In this document: positions 16,743 to 27,903 of the stretch, in pieces | Numbering within the stretch: position 1 is the first letter of the stretch | How the letters are laid out: each line of letters starts with the position of its first letter | Assembly (NCBI GenBank): GCA_002841355.1 | Contig: PHFB01000016.1 | Coordinates: forward strand, 1 to 39,473 | Length of the DNA stretch: 39,473 nucleotides | Reading direction: 5' to 3' | From: Actinobacteria bacterium HGW-Actinobacteria-1 | Lineage (GTDB): Bacteria; Actinomycetota; Coriobacteriia; Anaerosomatales; Anaerosomataceae | Position numbers and translations under genes: made by a program | Notes under the pieces: model-generated | Databases searched by the model: none | Told to the model about the DNA's origin: nothing | The model's input: the letters and a program-made list of their open reading frames with translations, nothing else

Positions 16743-17471
16743 ATGCGTAACAGGACGTGGCTCGTGCTCGCTATCGCGCTTGTGGTCGGTGCTCTCGCCC
16801 TTGGCGGCTGCACCACCAAGGTAGTGACCGCGCCTGCGGGTAGCGCGCTCAACACCGTCACGGCAACCGGCGAAGGCAAGGCAGTGGCAGCACCCGATCA
16901 GGCCGAGATGAACTTCGGGGTGACAACGACCGGTACCGAGGCCAAGAAGACGCTCGATGACGCCGCCAAGAAGGCCGATGCGATCATCGCCGCCCTCAAG
17001 AAAGCCGGCGTCGCGAAGGAAGATATCCAGACGAGCGGCGTGAACCTCTACCCGCAGCAGGACTACAGCGAGGGCAAGACCCCCCGCATCACGGGATACC
17101 AGGCTAGCGTTCAGGTGCGCGTGACGATGAAGGACATCGAGAAGATCGGTGACGTCATCGCTGCAGGCACAGACGCAGGCGCGAACGAGGTCTACGGTCC
17201 GACGTTCACACTTTCCGAGAAATCTGCCTCGCGCGCTGACGCGATCGACAAGGCCGTCACCGACGCGCGTGCCCGCGCCGACGTGATGGCGAAGGCGGCT
17301 GGCAAGTCGGTGGGCGCCGTGCTCAGCATCAGCGAAGCAGGCGTGAGCGTTCCGCCGATCTACTACGGCGACATGGCCAGAAGCGCGACCGAGGCCTCCG
17401 GCAAGGTGCCGATCGAGGCCGGGACGCTCGACGTCACCGCCAGCGTGACCGTGGTGTTCGAGCTCAAATAG
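16743..17471 (+). CDS. SIMPL-domain (DUF541) lipoprotein
   Basis: A 242-residue exported protein. The lipoprotein signal ends in the lipobox L-G-G-C near residue 22. The SIMPL domain follows: an opening V-T-A-T-G-E-G-K-A-V-A-A-P-D-Q-A strand, long A/K-rich helices, G-V-N-L-Y-P-Q-Q, I-T-G-Y-Q-A-S-V-Q-V-R-V and a V-G-A-V-L-S-I-S-E strand. Such proteins (BP26, YggE relatives) form ring oligomers and are linked to oxidative or envelope stress, but their molecular role is unsettled. ATG 16743 has GAAGGGAGG upstream. A strong hairpin terminates it at 17494. Confidence 0.92.
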   Translation: MRNRTWLVLAIALVVGALALGGCTTKVVTAPAGSALNTVTATGEGKAVAAPDQAEMNFGVTTTGTEAKKTLDDAAKKADAIIAALKKAGVAKEDIQTSGVNLYPQQDYSEGKTPRITGYQASVQVRVTMKDIEKIGDVIAAGTDAGANEVYGPTFTLSEKSASRADAIDKAVTDARARADVMAKAAGKSVGAVLSISEAGVSVPPIYYGDMARSATEASGKVPIEAGTLDVTASVTVVFELK

Positions 17472-17493
17472 CACTTCAACCGAAGCAGCACCT

Positions 17494-17525
17494 GCAGGGG
17501 AGCCGCGACGATGCGGCTCCCCTGC
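17494..17525 (+). terminator. Intrinsic terminator after the SIMPL gene
   Basis: GCAGGGGAGCCGC and GCGGCTCCCCTGC form a perfect 13-bp stem with a 6-nt loop, followed by CGCTTCTCC. It starts 22 nt past the stop codon. Confidence 0.8.
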
Positions 17526-17568
17526 CGCTTCTCCCCCCGGTGCGCTACCATCGGTTCGGAGGTGCGCC

Positions 17569-18054
17569 ATGCTCAAGATCGTCGGTGTGATGGGTTCGGG
17601 GCGGCCACTGCTACCTGCCGCCAGTGTTACCGCACGACACCTCGGCGCTCTGATCGCCGCCGAGGGTTGGGCGCTTCTTACCGGCGGCAGATCGAGCGGT
17701 GTCATGGACGCGTGCTCTCATGGCGCGAAGGATGCCGGCGGGCTCGTGATCGGGGTGCTCCCCGATGTCGACTCGACACGGGCATCCTCGGCGATCGACA
17801 TTGCAATTCGCACGGGCATGGGCGACGGGCGCAACGCCGTGAACGTGCTCTCAAGCGACGTCGTCATCGCGCTTCCGGGCGGTGCCGGCACGCTCTCCGA
17901 GGTGGCGCTCGCGCTCTCCGCTCGCAAGCCCGTGGTCGTGGTGGGCTGGGATCCCGGCCCCGCACTTCGGGCGGCAGGCCGCATCGTCGACGTCGACACG
18001 CCGGAAGCGGCGATCATCGCCGCCCGCACGATCCTTGCCGAGCAGCGCAGATGA
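17569..18054 (+). CDS. LOG/TIGR00725-type Rossmann protein
   Basis: A 161-residue soluble protein of the TIGR00725/LOG-like superfamily (related to cytokinin riboside phosphohydrolases and MoCo-carrier-like proteins). Visible motifs: G-V-M-G-S-G at the N-terminus, L-L-T-G-G-R-S-S-G-V-M-D near 46-57, and the nucleotide-pocket motif P-G-G-A-G-T-L-S-E near 102-110. The substrate is unknown. The ribosome site is GGAGGTG. Its stop overlaps the start of the next gene by 4 nt (ATGA), making a three-gene coupled unit to 20311. Confidence 0.88.
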   Translation: MLKIVGVMGSGRPLLPAASVTARHLGALIAAEGWALLTGGRSSGVMDACSHGAKDAGGLVIGVLPDVDSTRASSAIDIAIRTGMGDGRNAVNVLSSDVVIALPGGAGTLSEVALALSARKPVVVVGWDPGPALRAAGRIVDVDTPEAAIIAARTILAEQRR

Positions 18055-19490
18055 GCGAGTGGACCGCGCCTCAGCCGCTGCCAGTCGAAGCTCCACGGCG
18101 AAAGCGCGGCATCGTGATTGCAGTCGTCGTGCTGGTCGTGCTGGCACTCTGCGGATGCGCCTGCGTTGCAACCGCCATCTCGCTCTCCCTGGCGGCGAAG
18201 TCGACAAGCACCGACAGCGCGGAGACGAAGAACACCGGGGTCTGGAACGGCGACCCCGCTGCGTTCTGGTGCGGTGACGGTCGATACGCCGTGGTGCAGA
18301 CGACGGAGCTTGGCCTGCGCGGATTCAGGCCCCAGCAGAAGCCGGTCGTGGTGGTCATCGACAAGACCACCCGCGCAACGCGCGTGATGCGCGACATGCG
18401 AGTGGTTTCCGTTGAGGTCTCCTCACCGGTGGTGTGGCTCGTGCCAGATGCCGCAGGGCCGCTGCCGGACACCTGGGACGCAGGCGCTCGCGCGGTGCTC
18501 GGCGCGAATCAGGCGTGGGATTCGTGGGATGACCCTGAAGGGGATCTGATCACCTGGGACCTCAGCACAGACACGACGACGTCCATCGACCCGCTCAAGG
18601 GCGGCGCGTGGCAGCCATGGACGGGACCCGCGGGTGTATCAGTCGTTGGCGAGATCGACCCGCAGACCGGTGCAGCCCCCTGGATTCTCGAATTCACGGT
18701 CCCTGGCCAAGCACAGCCCGTCGAATGGTACGCCCCTGATGCATCGACCTTCGAGCCGCTCGGTTGGTCTCCGTCGGGTCGCTACTTCGCCGTGGTGACA
18801 CTGCTCCCCGCGTACGCGGCTGCGGACGAGCCGCAACTGCTCTCGCGTGACGAGGCGATTCTCGAGGGGGAGCAGAAGCTGCTCATCATCGACACCGAGG
18901 ACGGCTCCATCAGCGCAAGCATGAGCGTCGGACTGGCGCGGCCCAACCGCCTGCGCTCGCACGTGGCGTGGGATGATGATGAGGACTTTGCGTACTGCGC
19001 AGTGTCTTGGGCGAATGGCGCAGAGGCCGACTCCGGCTACGACTACGACCTCATGTGCCTGCCGGCAGACGGCTCCGAAGCCTACTCGGCATACGACACC
19101 TCCACGCTCAACGTACAGGAGCGCCCCGGCCGCCTCCCCGACATCTTCGACCGATTCCCGTGGATCACCGGAAGCTTCGGCGGGCCCGCGAGCTTCGTGC
19201 AGCGATTGGATAGCGGCGTCCACGTGTGGACCGCCGGGGGCGATGGCGCCATGACCGAATTGGTCACCCTGCCCGCGAACGTCCTCCCGGCAATCGCTGT
19301 TGCGCCTGACGGGACGACGGTCGCGCTGGCGCCGCCCCCGACAGCGCCGGCCGCACCGGGTAGAGCCGTGATGGGTCAGGTCCTGTTCGCATCACCGAGC
19401 GAGAACGCGAAGGTCGTCTGGGAGAGCGTGTTCGATGTCCAGACTCTGCTGCACGATCTACTCAATAGCACATCGAAGGAGTCCCGATGA
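18051..19490 (+). CDS. Membrane-anchored protein with propeller-like extracytoplasmic domain
   Basis: A 479-residue protein. A short Pro-rich cytoplasmic tail and basic stretch (PRRKRG) precede one span (about 20-45). The outer domain has repeated strands such as G-D-G-R-Y-A-V-V, S-P-S-G-R-Y-F-A-V and A-P-D-G-T-T-V-A-L, typical of a WD40/TolB-like propeller, with many Trp and Asp residues. No enzyme motif is seen. ATG 18051 overlaps the stop of the LOG-like gene, and its own stop overlaps the SDR start. Function unknown. Confidence 0.75.
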   Translation: MSEWTAPQPLPVEAPRRKRGIVIAVVVLVVLALCGCACVATAISLSLAAKSTSTDSAETKNTGVWNGDPAAFWCGDGRYAVVQTTELGLRGFRPQQKPVVVVIDKTTRATRVMRDMRVVSVEVSSPVVWLVPDAAGPLPDTWDAGARAVLGANQAWDSWDDPEGDLITWDLSTDTTTSIDPLKGGAWQPWTGPAGVSVVGEIDPQTGAAPWILEFTVPGQAQPVEWYAPDASTFEPLGWSPSGRYFAVVTLLPAYAAADEPQLLSRDEAILEGEQKLLIIDTEDGSISASMSVGLARPNRLRSHVAWDDDEDFAYCAVSWANGAEADSGYDYDLMCLPADGSEAYSAYDTSTLNVQERPGRLPDIFDRFPWITGSFGGPASFVQRLDSGVHVWTAGGDGAMTELVTLPANVLPAIAVAPDGTTVALAPPPTAPAAPGRAVMGQVLFASPSENAKVVWESVFDVQTLLHDLLNSTSKESR

Positions 19491-20311
19491 CCACACAGCT
19501 TGCTGGCAAGGTCGTCGTCATCACCGGTTCCACCCGCGGCATCGGCCGCTCGATCGCCGAGGCGTGCGCTGCCGAGGACGCGACCGTCGTAGTCTCCTCG
19601 CGCTCCGCCGACTCGGTCGCCGAGACGCTCGCCGCCTTCGAGGCTCGCGGCTGGAAGGCCTCGGGCACCGTTGCCGATGTCGCTGACGCCGCGCAGGTGC
19701 AGGAGCTCTTCGACCATGCGCTCGCCACGCACGGGCGCATCGACGCCTGGGTGAACAACGCGGGCATCTCGGAGGGATATAGGCCGCTCGACGAACTGTC
19801 GGTCGAGGAGCTCGACGACATCGTGCGCATCAACCTACTCGGTCACTTCTTCGCGTTGCGTGTGGCGGTGCCGTACTTCCGCGAACACGGCGGCCACATC
19901 CTCAACATGACCGGGCGCGGCTACCGGGGCGAGGCGACGCCGTACACCGCCGCCTACGCCGCCACCAAGACCGCGATCGCGAGCATCACCAAGAGCGTTG
20001 CCGAGGAGAACCGCGACATCGCGAACATGTCGGTGAACGCGCTCGTGCCCGGCATGGTGGCCACAGACTTCTACGTGGATATCACGTGCAGCCCGCGCCT
20101 GGAGGCGACCAGGGACAACTGGCGCTACGCTCTGGAAGCGTTCGGCGTGCCGCTCGACGTGGTTGGCCGAGAAGCGGCGGCACTGCTGGCAAAGGAGCCG
20201 GGGCGCGAAACAGGGCGCATCTACAGCCTCCTGAAGGGGCGAAGACTGGCGCGCGGCATCGCGCTCATGTCATGGTACGGGATGACCGGCAAGATGAAGG
20301 GCCGTCGCTAG
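19487..20311 (+). CDS. SDR family oxidoreductase
   Basis: A 274-residue short-chain dehydrogenase/reductase. Cofactor motif T-G-S-T-R-G-I-G (14-21), NNAG near 89, and the Y-x-x-x-K active pair in YAATK. Arg in S-S-R-S after beta-2 hints at NADP(H). The usual catalytic Ser 13 residues before Tyr is absent: the loop reads N-M-T-G-R-G-Y-R-G, with Thr the nearest hydroxyl. This may reduce activity or reflect a different substrate. The C-terminus is long and basic. Its start overlaps the upstream stop by 4 nt. Confidence 0.9.
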   Translation: MTTQLAGKVVVITGSTRGIGRSIAEACAAEDATVVVSSRSADSVAETLAAFEARGWKASGTVADVADAAQVQELFDHALATHGRIDAWVNNAGISEGYRPLDELSVEELDDIVRINLLGHFFALRVAVPYFREHGGHILNMTGRGYRGEATPYTAAYAATKTAIASITKSVAEENRDIANMSVNALVPGMVATDFYVDITCSPRLEATRDNWRYALEAFGVPLDVVGREAAALLAKEPGRETGRIYSLLKGRRLARGIALMSWYGMTGKMKGRR

Positions 20312-20323
20312 GGCGGAGGGGCC

Positions 20324-22033
20324 TTGAGCGAGTACGGAAGCCTGCGGGATCCGTCGTCACGCTCGCGTTCGTCGCGAGCGCGTCACGCGGCGTCTGCGTC
20401 ATCGAGACGCCTTGAGGGCATCTCGGGCGGTCCGGGGCGCAAACGGGGCCACAGCGGACGCAGGACGCCGCTGCCGCGCACCAGGCACGACGCACAGATC
20501 TTCGCCGGGCGCCGTCGCCGCAGCACCGTGTCATTCGGGTTCGTCGCGCTCGTCGTTGGCGTGCTCGCGATCGCGATCGCGGTGACCGCGTGGGTGCTCA
20601 CGCGACCGGCATCCGTCATCATCACCGCGACACCTGCCGATGCCAGCATAGTCTTCAACGGCTCGCAGGCCGCCTCCGGAACGCTCACTGCCGAGGATCT
20701 CGAGCCTGGCGCTTACACGGTGAATGTAAGCCGCAAGGGCTTCGAGCCCGTCTCGGCGAACGTCGAGCTCAAGCGCGGGCGCAAGACGAAGCTCACGTAC
20801 GCGCTCAAGCCGCAGCCGTTCGGAGTGTCGATCGTGACGCATCCCGAGGGCGCGACATGCACGCTCACGACGTCCTCGGGCGAGAAGCTCACCGGCACCG
20901 CGCCGTTCGCGCAGCAGGCCTCAGCCGGCAAATGCACGCTCACGGTTGCGATGGCGGGCTACAACACGTTCACCCGTGAGGTCTTCCTCGACGAGCCGCT
21001 CGAACTCGACTTCTTCATGGACCCTGAGGGTCAGGTCCTGCACGGCCTCGGGACGATCACGACCAAGGGCGCGCCCAAGGGCGTCTCGGTCACCCCTGAC
21101 GGCAGCGAGGCGTGGACGAGCATCCTGAACGGACCGCCGTCGATCGAGATCTTCGAGCCGAGAAGCGGCAAGAAGATCGGCGAGGTCGACATCGGCAAGT
21201 ACGGCGCCGTGGAGGTCATCTTCAACAAGGCCGGCACGCTCGCGTACACGTCGCAGATGGAGACCGCCGAGTGCTTCGAGATCGACGTGAAGACCCGCAA
21301 GGTCCTTCGCTCGTTCAAGAGCGGCAGCGCGTGGACGAAATGGGTGCAGCTCTCCCCTGATGAGAAGACGCTCTACGCCAGCAACTGGTCGGGCGACGAC
21401 GTATCGATCATCGACCTCACGACCGGCGAACTGGTGAAGCGCATCGGCGTCTCGAACACGCCGCGCGGCATGTACGCCACCGCCGACGGCAAGACGCTCT
21501 ACGTGGCCGGCTTCGACTCCGGCTTCCTCGACAAGATCGATCTGGCCACCGGCAAGATGACGACCATCTTCAAGAGCGGCGGCGCGCTCCGCCACATCGT
21601 GGCCGATGAGGGTACGGGGCGACTCTTCATCTCGGACATGTCGCAGGACAAGATCTGGGTGCACGACATGAAGACCGGCGCCACCACGAAGTTCGTGGAC
21701 GTGGACGAGAAGCCGAATACCATCGACCTCTCCCCCGACAAGAAGATGCTCTTCGTGAGCTGCCGGGGCGAGAACAACGCGAAGTCGTACTACATCCCCG
21801 GCCCCGAGTGGGGCACGATCCTGGTGTTCGACGCCGGCAATGGCAAGCCGCTCGACGCGGTCATCGGCGGCAATCAGTGCACCGCGCTCGACGTGAGCGA
21901 TGACGGGAAGATCCTCATCTTCAGCGACTTCCTCGACAACCGGCTACGTGTGTACGAGGTGCCGTCGTACGACACCTTCCTCAAGGGGAACGGCGGTCGC
22001 TACCAGGCGCACTTCGCCGAGATCAAGAAGTAG
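20324..22033 (+). CDS. Membrane-anchored PEGA plus YVTN-type beta-propeller protein
   Basis: A 569-residue protein starting at TTG 20324 behind GGGCGGAGGGG. A long Arg/Ser-rich cytoplasmic tail (1-67) leads to one span (about 69-93). Two PEGA-like modules follow (A-S-V-I-I-T-A-T-P-A-D-A-S-I near 95, and V-S-I-V-T-H-P-E-G-A near 165). The rest is a seven-bladed YVTN/NHL-like propeller with repeats such as L-S-P-D-E-K-T-L-Y-A-S-N-W, T-A-D-G-K-T-L-Y-V-A-G and L-S-P-D-K-K-M-L-F-V-S-C. It is probably a cell-surface binding or scaffold protein. It lies 12 nt after the SDR gene. Confidence 0.85.
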   Translation: MSEYGSLRDPSSRSRSSRARHAASASSRRLEGISGGPGRKRGHSGRRTPLPRTRHDAQIFAGRRRRSTVSFGFVALVVGVLAIAIAVTAWVLTRPASVIITATPADASIVFNGSQAASGTLTAEDLEPGAYTVNVSRKGFEPVSANVELKRGRKTKLTYALKPQPFGVSIVTHPEGATCTLTTSSGEKLTGTAPFAQQASAGKCTLTVAMAGYNTFTREVFLDEPLELDFFMDPEGQVLHGLGTITTKGAPKGVSVTPDGSEAWTSILNGPPSIEIFEPRSGKKIGEVDIGKYGAVEVIFNKAGTLAYTSQMETAECFEIDVKTRKVLRSFKSGSAWTKWVQLSPDEKTLYASNWSGDDVSIIDLTTGELVKRIGVSNTPRGMYATADGKTLYVAGFDSGFLDKIDLATGKMTTIFKSGGALRHIVADEGTGRLFISDMSQDKIWVHDMKTGATTKFVDVDEKPNTIDLSPDKKMLFVSCRGENNAKSYYIPGPEWGTILVFDAGNGKPLDAVIGGNQCTALDVSDDGKILIFSDFLDNRLRVYEVPSYDTFLKGNGGRYQAHFAEIKK

Positions 22034-22036
22034 CCG

Positions 22037-24397
<2,361 letters not shown>

Positions 24398-24517
24398 GAT
24401 GCCTCCGTGGGAAGGGGTTTGACTCCTGCATAGGTTCTACCCCAGGCGGCCGAGCGGCAGCGTGTCAGGGTCTCGTGATACTGTTCACTCAGCCCGTTGC
24501 GCAGCCGAGGAGGACGA

Positions 24518-24895
24518 ATGCCGGATCGTTGGCTTGAAGCCGCACGTCAGGGCGAGGTCCAGCGAGCGATCGTCGAGAGCGTGCCGCTCCCGACCATCCT
24601 GCACAACGAAGAACAGGTGCTCTACGCCAACCCCGCCGCGCTTCGGTTGTACGGCGCACGCGACCTCTCCGAGATGGTCGGGAAGAACATCTTCGAACTG
24701 GCGCACCCGGACAGCGAGTCGGCGGCGCGCGAGCGCGTCGCGCTCATCTACACGCGGGGACTCGACGGTCAGCGCCTCGCGACCAAGATCGTCACGCTCG
24801 ACGGACGTGCTCTGAACTGCGTGGTCACGGCATACCCGCTACATCTGCTGGGCCGCGATCTCATCATCACCGTGGTGATGAGCACCGAGCGGTAG
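24518..24895 (+). CDS. Single PAS-domain protein
   Basis: A 125-residue protein made of one PAS domain: I-V-E-S-V-P-L-P-T-I-L-H-N near 18-30, L-Y-A-N-P-A-A-L-R-L-Y-G and the F-E-L-A-H-P-D region, ending with paired strands L-N-C-V-V-T and L-I-I-T-V-V-M-S. No output domain follows, so it would be a stand-alone sensory or partner module. ATG 24518 has GAGGAGGA upstream. It stands between two minus-strand genes. Confidence 0.85.
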   Translation: MPDRWLEAARQGEVQRAIVESVPLPTILHNEEQVLYANPAALRLYGARDLSEMVGKNIFELAHPDSESAARERVALIYTRGLDGQRLATKIVTLDGRALNCVVTAYPLHLLGRDLIITVVMSTER

Positions 24896-24904
24896 CGATC
24901 CTCG

Positions 24905-26185
24905 CTACGCCTGCGGCCGGATGACGTCCTGGCCGCCCATGTACGAGCGCAGCACCTCGGGCACCACGATGCTGCCGTCGGCCTGCTGGTAGTTCTCCAG
25001 CACCGCAACCAGCGTGCGACCCACTGCGAGGCCGCTGCCGTTGAGTGTGTGCACCAGACGGCTGCCCTTGAAGTCGCCACCGCGGTACTTGATGCTCGCG
25101 CGGCGCGCCTGGAAGTCCCAGCAGTTGCTGCAGCTGGAGATCTCCTTGTAGTCGTCGTAGCTCGGCAGCCAGACCTCAAGGTCGTACGTCTTGGCGGCGC
25201 CGAAGCCCATGTCGCCGGTGCAGAGCACGATCACGCGGTACGGCAGACCGAGAAGCTGCAGGATGTTCTCGGCATCGGCAACCATGCCCTCGAGCTCGTC
25301 CATCGACGTCTCGGGCGTGGCGAACTTCACCATCTCGACCTTGTCGAACTGATGCACGCGGATCATGCCGCGGGTATCTCGGCCAGCACTACCGGCCTCT
25401 TCGCGGAAGCAGGGCGTGTACGCACAGTAGTGGCGCGGGAGGGTGTCGGCCTCAAGGACCTCATCGCGGTGGAGGTTGGTGAGCTGCACCTCGGCGGTCG
25501 GGATGAGGTAGAGTCCCTCGCCCGTCTTGAACAGGTCATCCTCGAACTTGGGCAGCTGACCGGTGCCGGTAAGCGTGTCGACGTTGGCGAGCGCGGGCAC
25601 CGACCACTCGGTGAACCCGCGCGAGCCGTGCGTGTCGAGCATGAAGTTGATGAGCGCGCGGTTCAGGCGGGCGCCGTCTTTGCCGAGAACGACGAAGCGG
25701 CTTCCAGCGAGCTTCACACCCGCCTCGAAGTCCACAAGGCCGGCTTCCGGGCCCAGGTCCCAGTGCGGCTTCGCTTCGAAGTCGAACTGGCGCGGCGTGC
25801 CCCAGCGGCGCACCTCCACGTTCTCGCTCTCGTCGGCGCCGACCGGAACGCTCTCGTGCGGGACGTTTGGGATGGTGAGCAGCAGCTCGCGGACCTCGGC
25901 ATCGACCGCGCCGAGAAGCGCTTCATCGGCGGCGATCTCGTCGTTGATGACGCGCACTTCTTCCTTACGTGCCTCGGCGGTATCGCGCTCGCCCGCCTTC
26001 ATGAGCGCGCCGATCTCCTTGGACGCCTCGTTGCGACGCGCTTGACGCGATTCGACCTCGCCGATAAGGCGACGGCGCTCTTCGTCGAGAGCGACGAAGC
26101 GGTCGAAGTCCCACTTCCCGCGACGGTTCTCGACCGAAGCGCGGACGAGGTCGAGGTTGTCTCGGACGAAGCGTGCGTCGAGCAT
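24905..26185 (-). CDS. serS: Seryl-tRNA synthetase
   Basis: A 426-residue class II aminoacyl-tRNA synthetase that charges tRNA-Ser. The N-terminal coiled-coil arm (about 30-100) grips the long variable arm of tRNA-Ser. Motif 2 is C-F-R-E-E-A-G-S-A-G-R-D-T-R-G, the serine site T-A-E-V-Q-L-T-N, and motif 3 G-S-G-L-A-V-G-R-T-L-V-A-V-L-E-N. The length is standard. The leader (about 50 nt) is too short for a T-box, so no tRNA-sensing control is visible. A GGAGG site precedes the ATG. All four tRNA-Ser genes seen here lie within 20 kb. Confidence 0.97.
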   Translation of the reverse strand: MLDARFVRDNLDLVRASVENRRGKWDFDRFVALDEERRRLIGEVESRQARRNEASKEIGALMKAGERDTAEARKEEVRVINDEIAADEALLGAVDAEVRELLLTIPNVPHESVPVGADESENVEVRRWGTPRQFDFEAKPHWDLGPEAGLVDFEAGVKLAGSRFVVLGKDGARLNRALINFMLDTHGSRGFTEWSVPALANVDTLTGTGQLPKFEDDLFKTGEGLYLIPTAEVQLTNLHRDEVLEADTLPRHYCAYTPCFREEAGSAGRDTRGMIRVHQFDKVEMVKFATPETSMDELEGMVADAENILQLLGLPYRVIVLCTGDMGFGAAKTYDLEVWLPSYDDYKEISSCSNCWDFQARRASIKYRGGDFKGSRLVHTLNGSGLAVGRTLVAVLENYQQADGSIVVPEVLRSYMGGQDVIRPQA

Positions 26186-26235
26186 GGTAGGCCTCCGGTC
26201 GGAGCGTGTTCAGGGCGCGGTAGGTACTAGCTGGC

Positions 26236-26241
26236 AGTATA
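26236..26241 (-). promoter_or_regulatory. -10 element upstream of serS
   Basis: TATACT on the minus strand lies 50 nt upstream of the serS ATG. The -35 is poor. Confidence 0.4.
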
Positions 26242-26319
26242 GCCGAGAAACCCCCCGATTCGCCCGCGCCGCCGCAGGTTAACGCCTGTTCGCGCCTTCC
26301 GTTCTCACCTCGATGCGCC

Positions 26320-26325
26320 TATTGT
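26320..26325 (+). promoter_or_regulatory. -10 element for a leaderless macro-domain transcript
   Basis: TATTGT ends 7 nt before the ATG of the macro-domain gene, and no Shine-Dalgarno is present. The expected transcription start coincides with the start codon. Confidence 0.5.
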
Positions 26326-26332
26326 CTTTCTT

Positions 26333-26875
26333 ATGAATCATGAAGAGATACGCCTCGGCAGCAGCGTCATCAAGATTGTGCGCGGAGACATCACGCGAGA
26401 GCGTGTCGACGCGATCGTGAACGCCACCAACGCCAGCCTCAGACCTGGTGGCGGCGTATGCGGAGCAATCCACTCGGCGGCCGGCAAGGCCCTCACCGAG
26501 GATTGCCGTCGCGTTATGGCCGATCGCGAACCGCTCGTGCCTGGTGAGGCTGCCGCGACCGTGGCTGGCGACCTCGATGCGAAGTACGTCATCCACGCCC
26601 TGGGACCGGTCTGGCACGGCGGCGACCAGGGCGAACCCGAAGCGCTTGCCTCGGCGTACCGCACGAGCGTAGAGATCGCCGACAAGCTTGGGCTGCAGTC
26701 GATCGCGTTCCCGAGCATCTCGACCGGCATCTACGGCTATCCCATGATGGCCGCGGCACACGTCGCGCTGCGTGCACTACGCCTGGCGCTCGAACGTGCG
26801 CACTCCGTACGCGAGATCCGCATCGTGCTCTACGACGCCGACGCATATGAGGCCTGGCTCGGCGCCGCGCGCTAG
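26333..26875 (+). CDS. Macro-domain protein (ADP-ribose/O-acetyl-ADP-ribose binding)
   Basis: A 180-residue single macro domain. Signature: I-V-R-G-D-I-T (phosphate/adenine site), D-A-I-V-N-A-T-N-A-S-L, the G-G-G-V-C-G-A-I-H loop, and I-A-F-P-S-I-S-T-G-I-Y-G-Y-P. This resembles YmdB/MacroD-type hydrolases that deacylate O-acetyl-ADP-ribose or remove mono-ADP-ribose; the Asn in V-N-A-T-N-A and the G-I-Y-G-Y loop are retained. It is followed 20 nt later by the DNA glycosylase gene, which has its own promoter signal. Confidence 0.93.
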   Translation: MNHEEIRLGSSVIKIVRGDITRERVDAIVNATNASLRPGGGVCGAIHSAAGKALTEDCRRVMADREPLVPGEAAATVAGDLDAKYVIHALGPVWHGGDQGEPEALASAYRTSVEIADKLGLQSIAFPSISTGIYGYPMMAAAHVALRALRLALERAHSVREIRIVLYDADAYEAWLGAAR

Positions 26876-26883
26876 ACTCGCGC

Positions 26884-26889
26884 TACAAT
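26884..26889 (+). promoter_or_regulatory. -10 element for a leaderless glycosylase transcript
   Basis: TACAAT lies 6 nt before ATG 26896, with no Shine-Dalgarno between. This is the spacing of leaderless actinobacterial mRNAs. Confidence 0.5.
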
Positions 26890-26895
26890 CGCCGC

Positions 26896-27537
26896 ATGGA
26901 ATCTCACATCGAACTCACCCTCACCTCCCCCGAGGTCGTGCACCTCTCGGCTGCTGACCCGACCCTTGGCGCGCTCATCGAGCGCGTCGGTCCCATCTCG
27001 CAGCGGCTTGAGAACGACGGCTTCAACTCGCTTGCCAGCGCGATCGTCTCCCAGCAGCTCTCCGACAAGGCCGCAACGACCATCTGGAACCGTGTAGAGG
27101 CCGCACTTGGCGGCGTTACCCCCGAGACCATCGTAGCGGCCGACACTGACACGCTTCGCGGCGCGGGCCTCTCGGGCAGCAAGACATCGTTCCTGCGCGA
27201 CCTGGCCGAGCGCACCCTCGACGGTCGCCTCGACATCAGCCGGATCGCCACGCTTCCCGACGACGACATCATCGCCGAGCTCACGGCTGTGAAGGGCATC
27301 GGGCGTTGGACCGCCGAGATGTACCTCATCTTCTCGCTCGGCCGACCCGATGTGCTCGCTCTCGATGATGGCGCGCTGCGCACCACCGTGGGTTGGTTGT
27401 ATGGCTTCGAAGGCGCCGCCAGCCGCGAGGACGTCGCCCGCATCGGCGAGCCGTGGAGCCCGTATCGCTCGGCAGCGTCGCTCTACCTGTGGCGCGGCCT
27501 CGCACTCAGGCGTGCCGAGGCGAAGGAGCGCCCATGA
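26896..27537 (+). CDS. DNA-3-methyladenine glycosylase II (AlkA-type, HhH-GPD)
   Basis: A 213-residue base-excision enzyme for alkylated purines. S-A-I-V-S-Q-Q-L-S-x-K-A-A (48-60) is the conserved helix. The helix-hairpin-helix is L-T-A-V-K-G-I-G-R-W-T-A-E-M (129-142), and the catalytic Asp lies in L-A-L-D-D-G-A-L (D158 most likely). It is compact, lacking the AlkA N-terminal beta domain, and resembles the short Mag1-like proteins. Its stop overlaps the next start by 4 nt. Confidence 0.92.
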   Translation: MESHIELTLTSPEVVHLSAADPTLGALIERVGPISQRLENDGFNSLASAIVSQQLSDKAATTIWNRVEAALGGVTPETIVAADTDTLRGAGLSGSKTSFLRDLAERTLDGRLDISRIATLPDDDIIAELTAVKGIGRWTAEMYLIFSLGRPDVLALDDGALRTTVGWLYGFEGAASREDVARIGEPWSPYRSAASLYLWRGLALRRAEAKERP

Positions 27538-27884
27538 GCCGAGAACCCCAGATGCCAGCCGCGATGATGGCCGCGTTCGCCGGCATGCAGGGCAGCGCCG
27601 GAGTCGCGAGCGCGTTCGCGGTGGCGCTCGTGATGCACACGCTGGAGAAGTGGCACGAGCCCACCGGCCGAGAGCTCGAGCGAGCACTCGCGGCCGCGGC
27701 GCGCTTCAAGCTCTCCGAGGACCTCGCGATCTTCCTCCCGCCGGAGCCCGGCAGGTTCGCGGGACGCGCCAAGAAGGACGGCTACAAGGGCGTGGTGATC
27801 GCGCTCAAGCGCATCGACGAGCTCACAGGCAGCGAGCGTGCCGAGGCGATCACGCAGGTGCGGGGGCTGCTCGGGGCGGGGTGA
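27534..27884 (+). CDS. Small hypothetical protein coupled to the glycosylase
   Basis: A 116-residue protein beginning with Met-, Ala- and Gly-rich sequence. A helical centre follows (L-E-K-W-H-E-P-T-G-R-E-L-E-R-A-L) with a lysine-rich C-terminal part (A-K-K-D-G-Y-K-G-V-V-I). No spans, metal sites or known motifs are seen. ATGA overlap with the upstream gene suggests coupled translation and perhaps a DNA-repair link. The family is not recognised. Confidence 0.7.
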   Translation: MSREPQMPAAMMAAFAGMQGSAGVASAFAVALVMHTLEKWHEPTGRELERALAAAARFKLSEDLAIFLPPEPGRFAGRAKKDGYKGVVIALKRIDELTGSERAEAITQVRGLLGAG

Positions 27885-27903
27885 GATTCACTTGGGTCCG
27901 CCC

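Noticed and set aside
26186-26332. Possible T-box riboswitch upstream of serS.
   Set aside because: The leader between the -10 and the start codon is only about 45 nt and has no T-box sequence or specifier stem.
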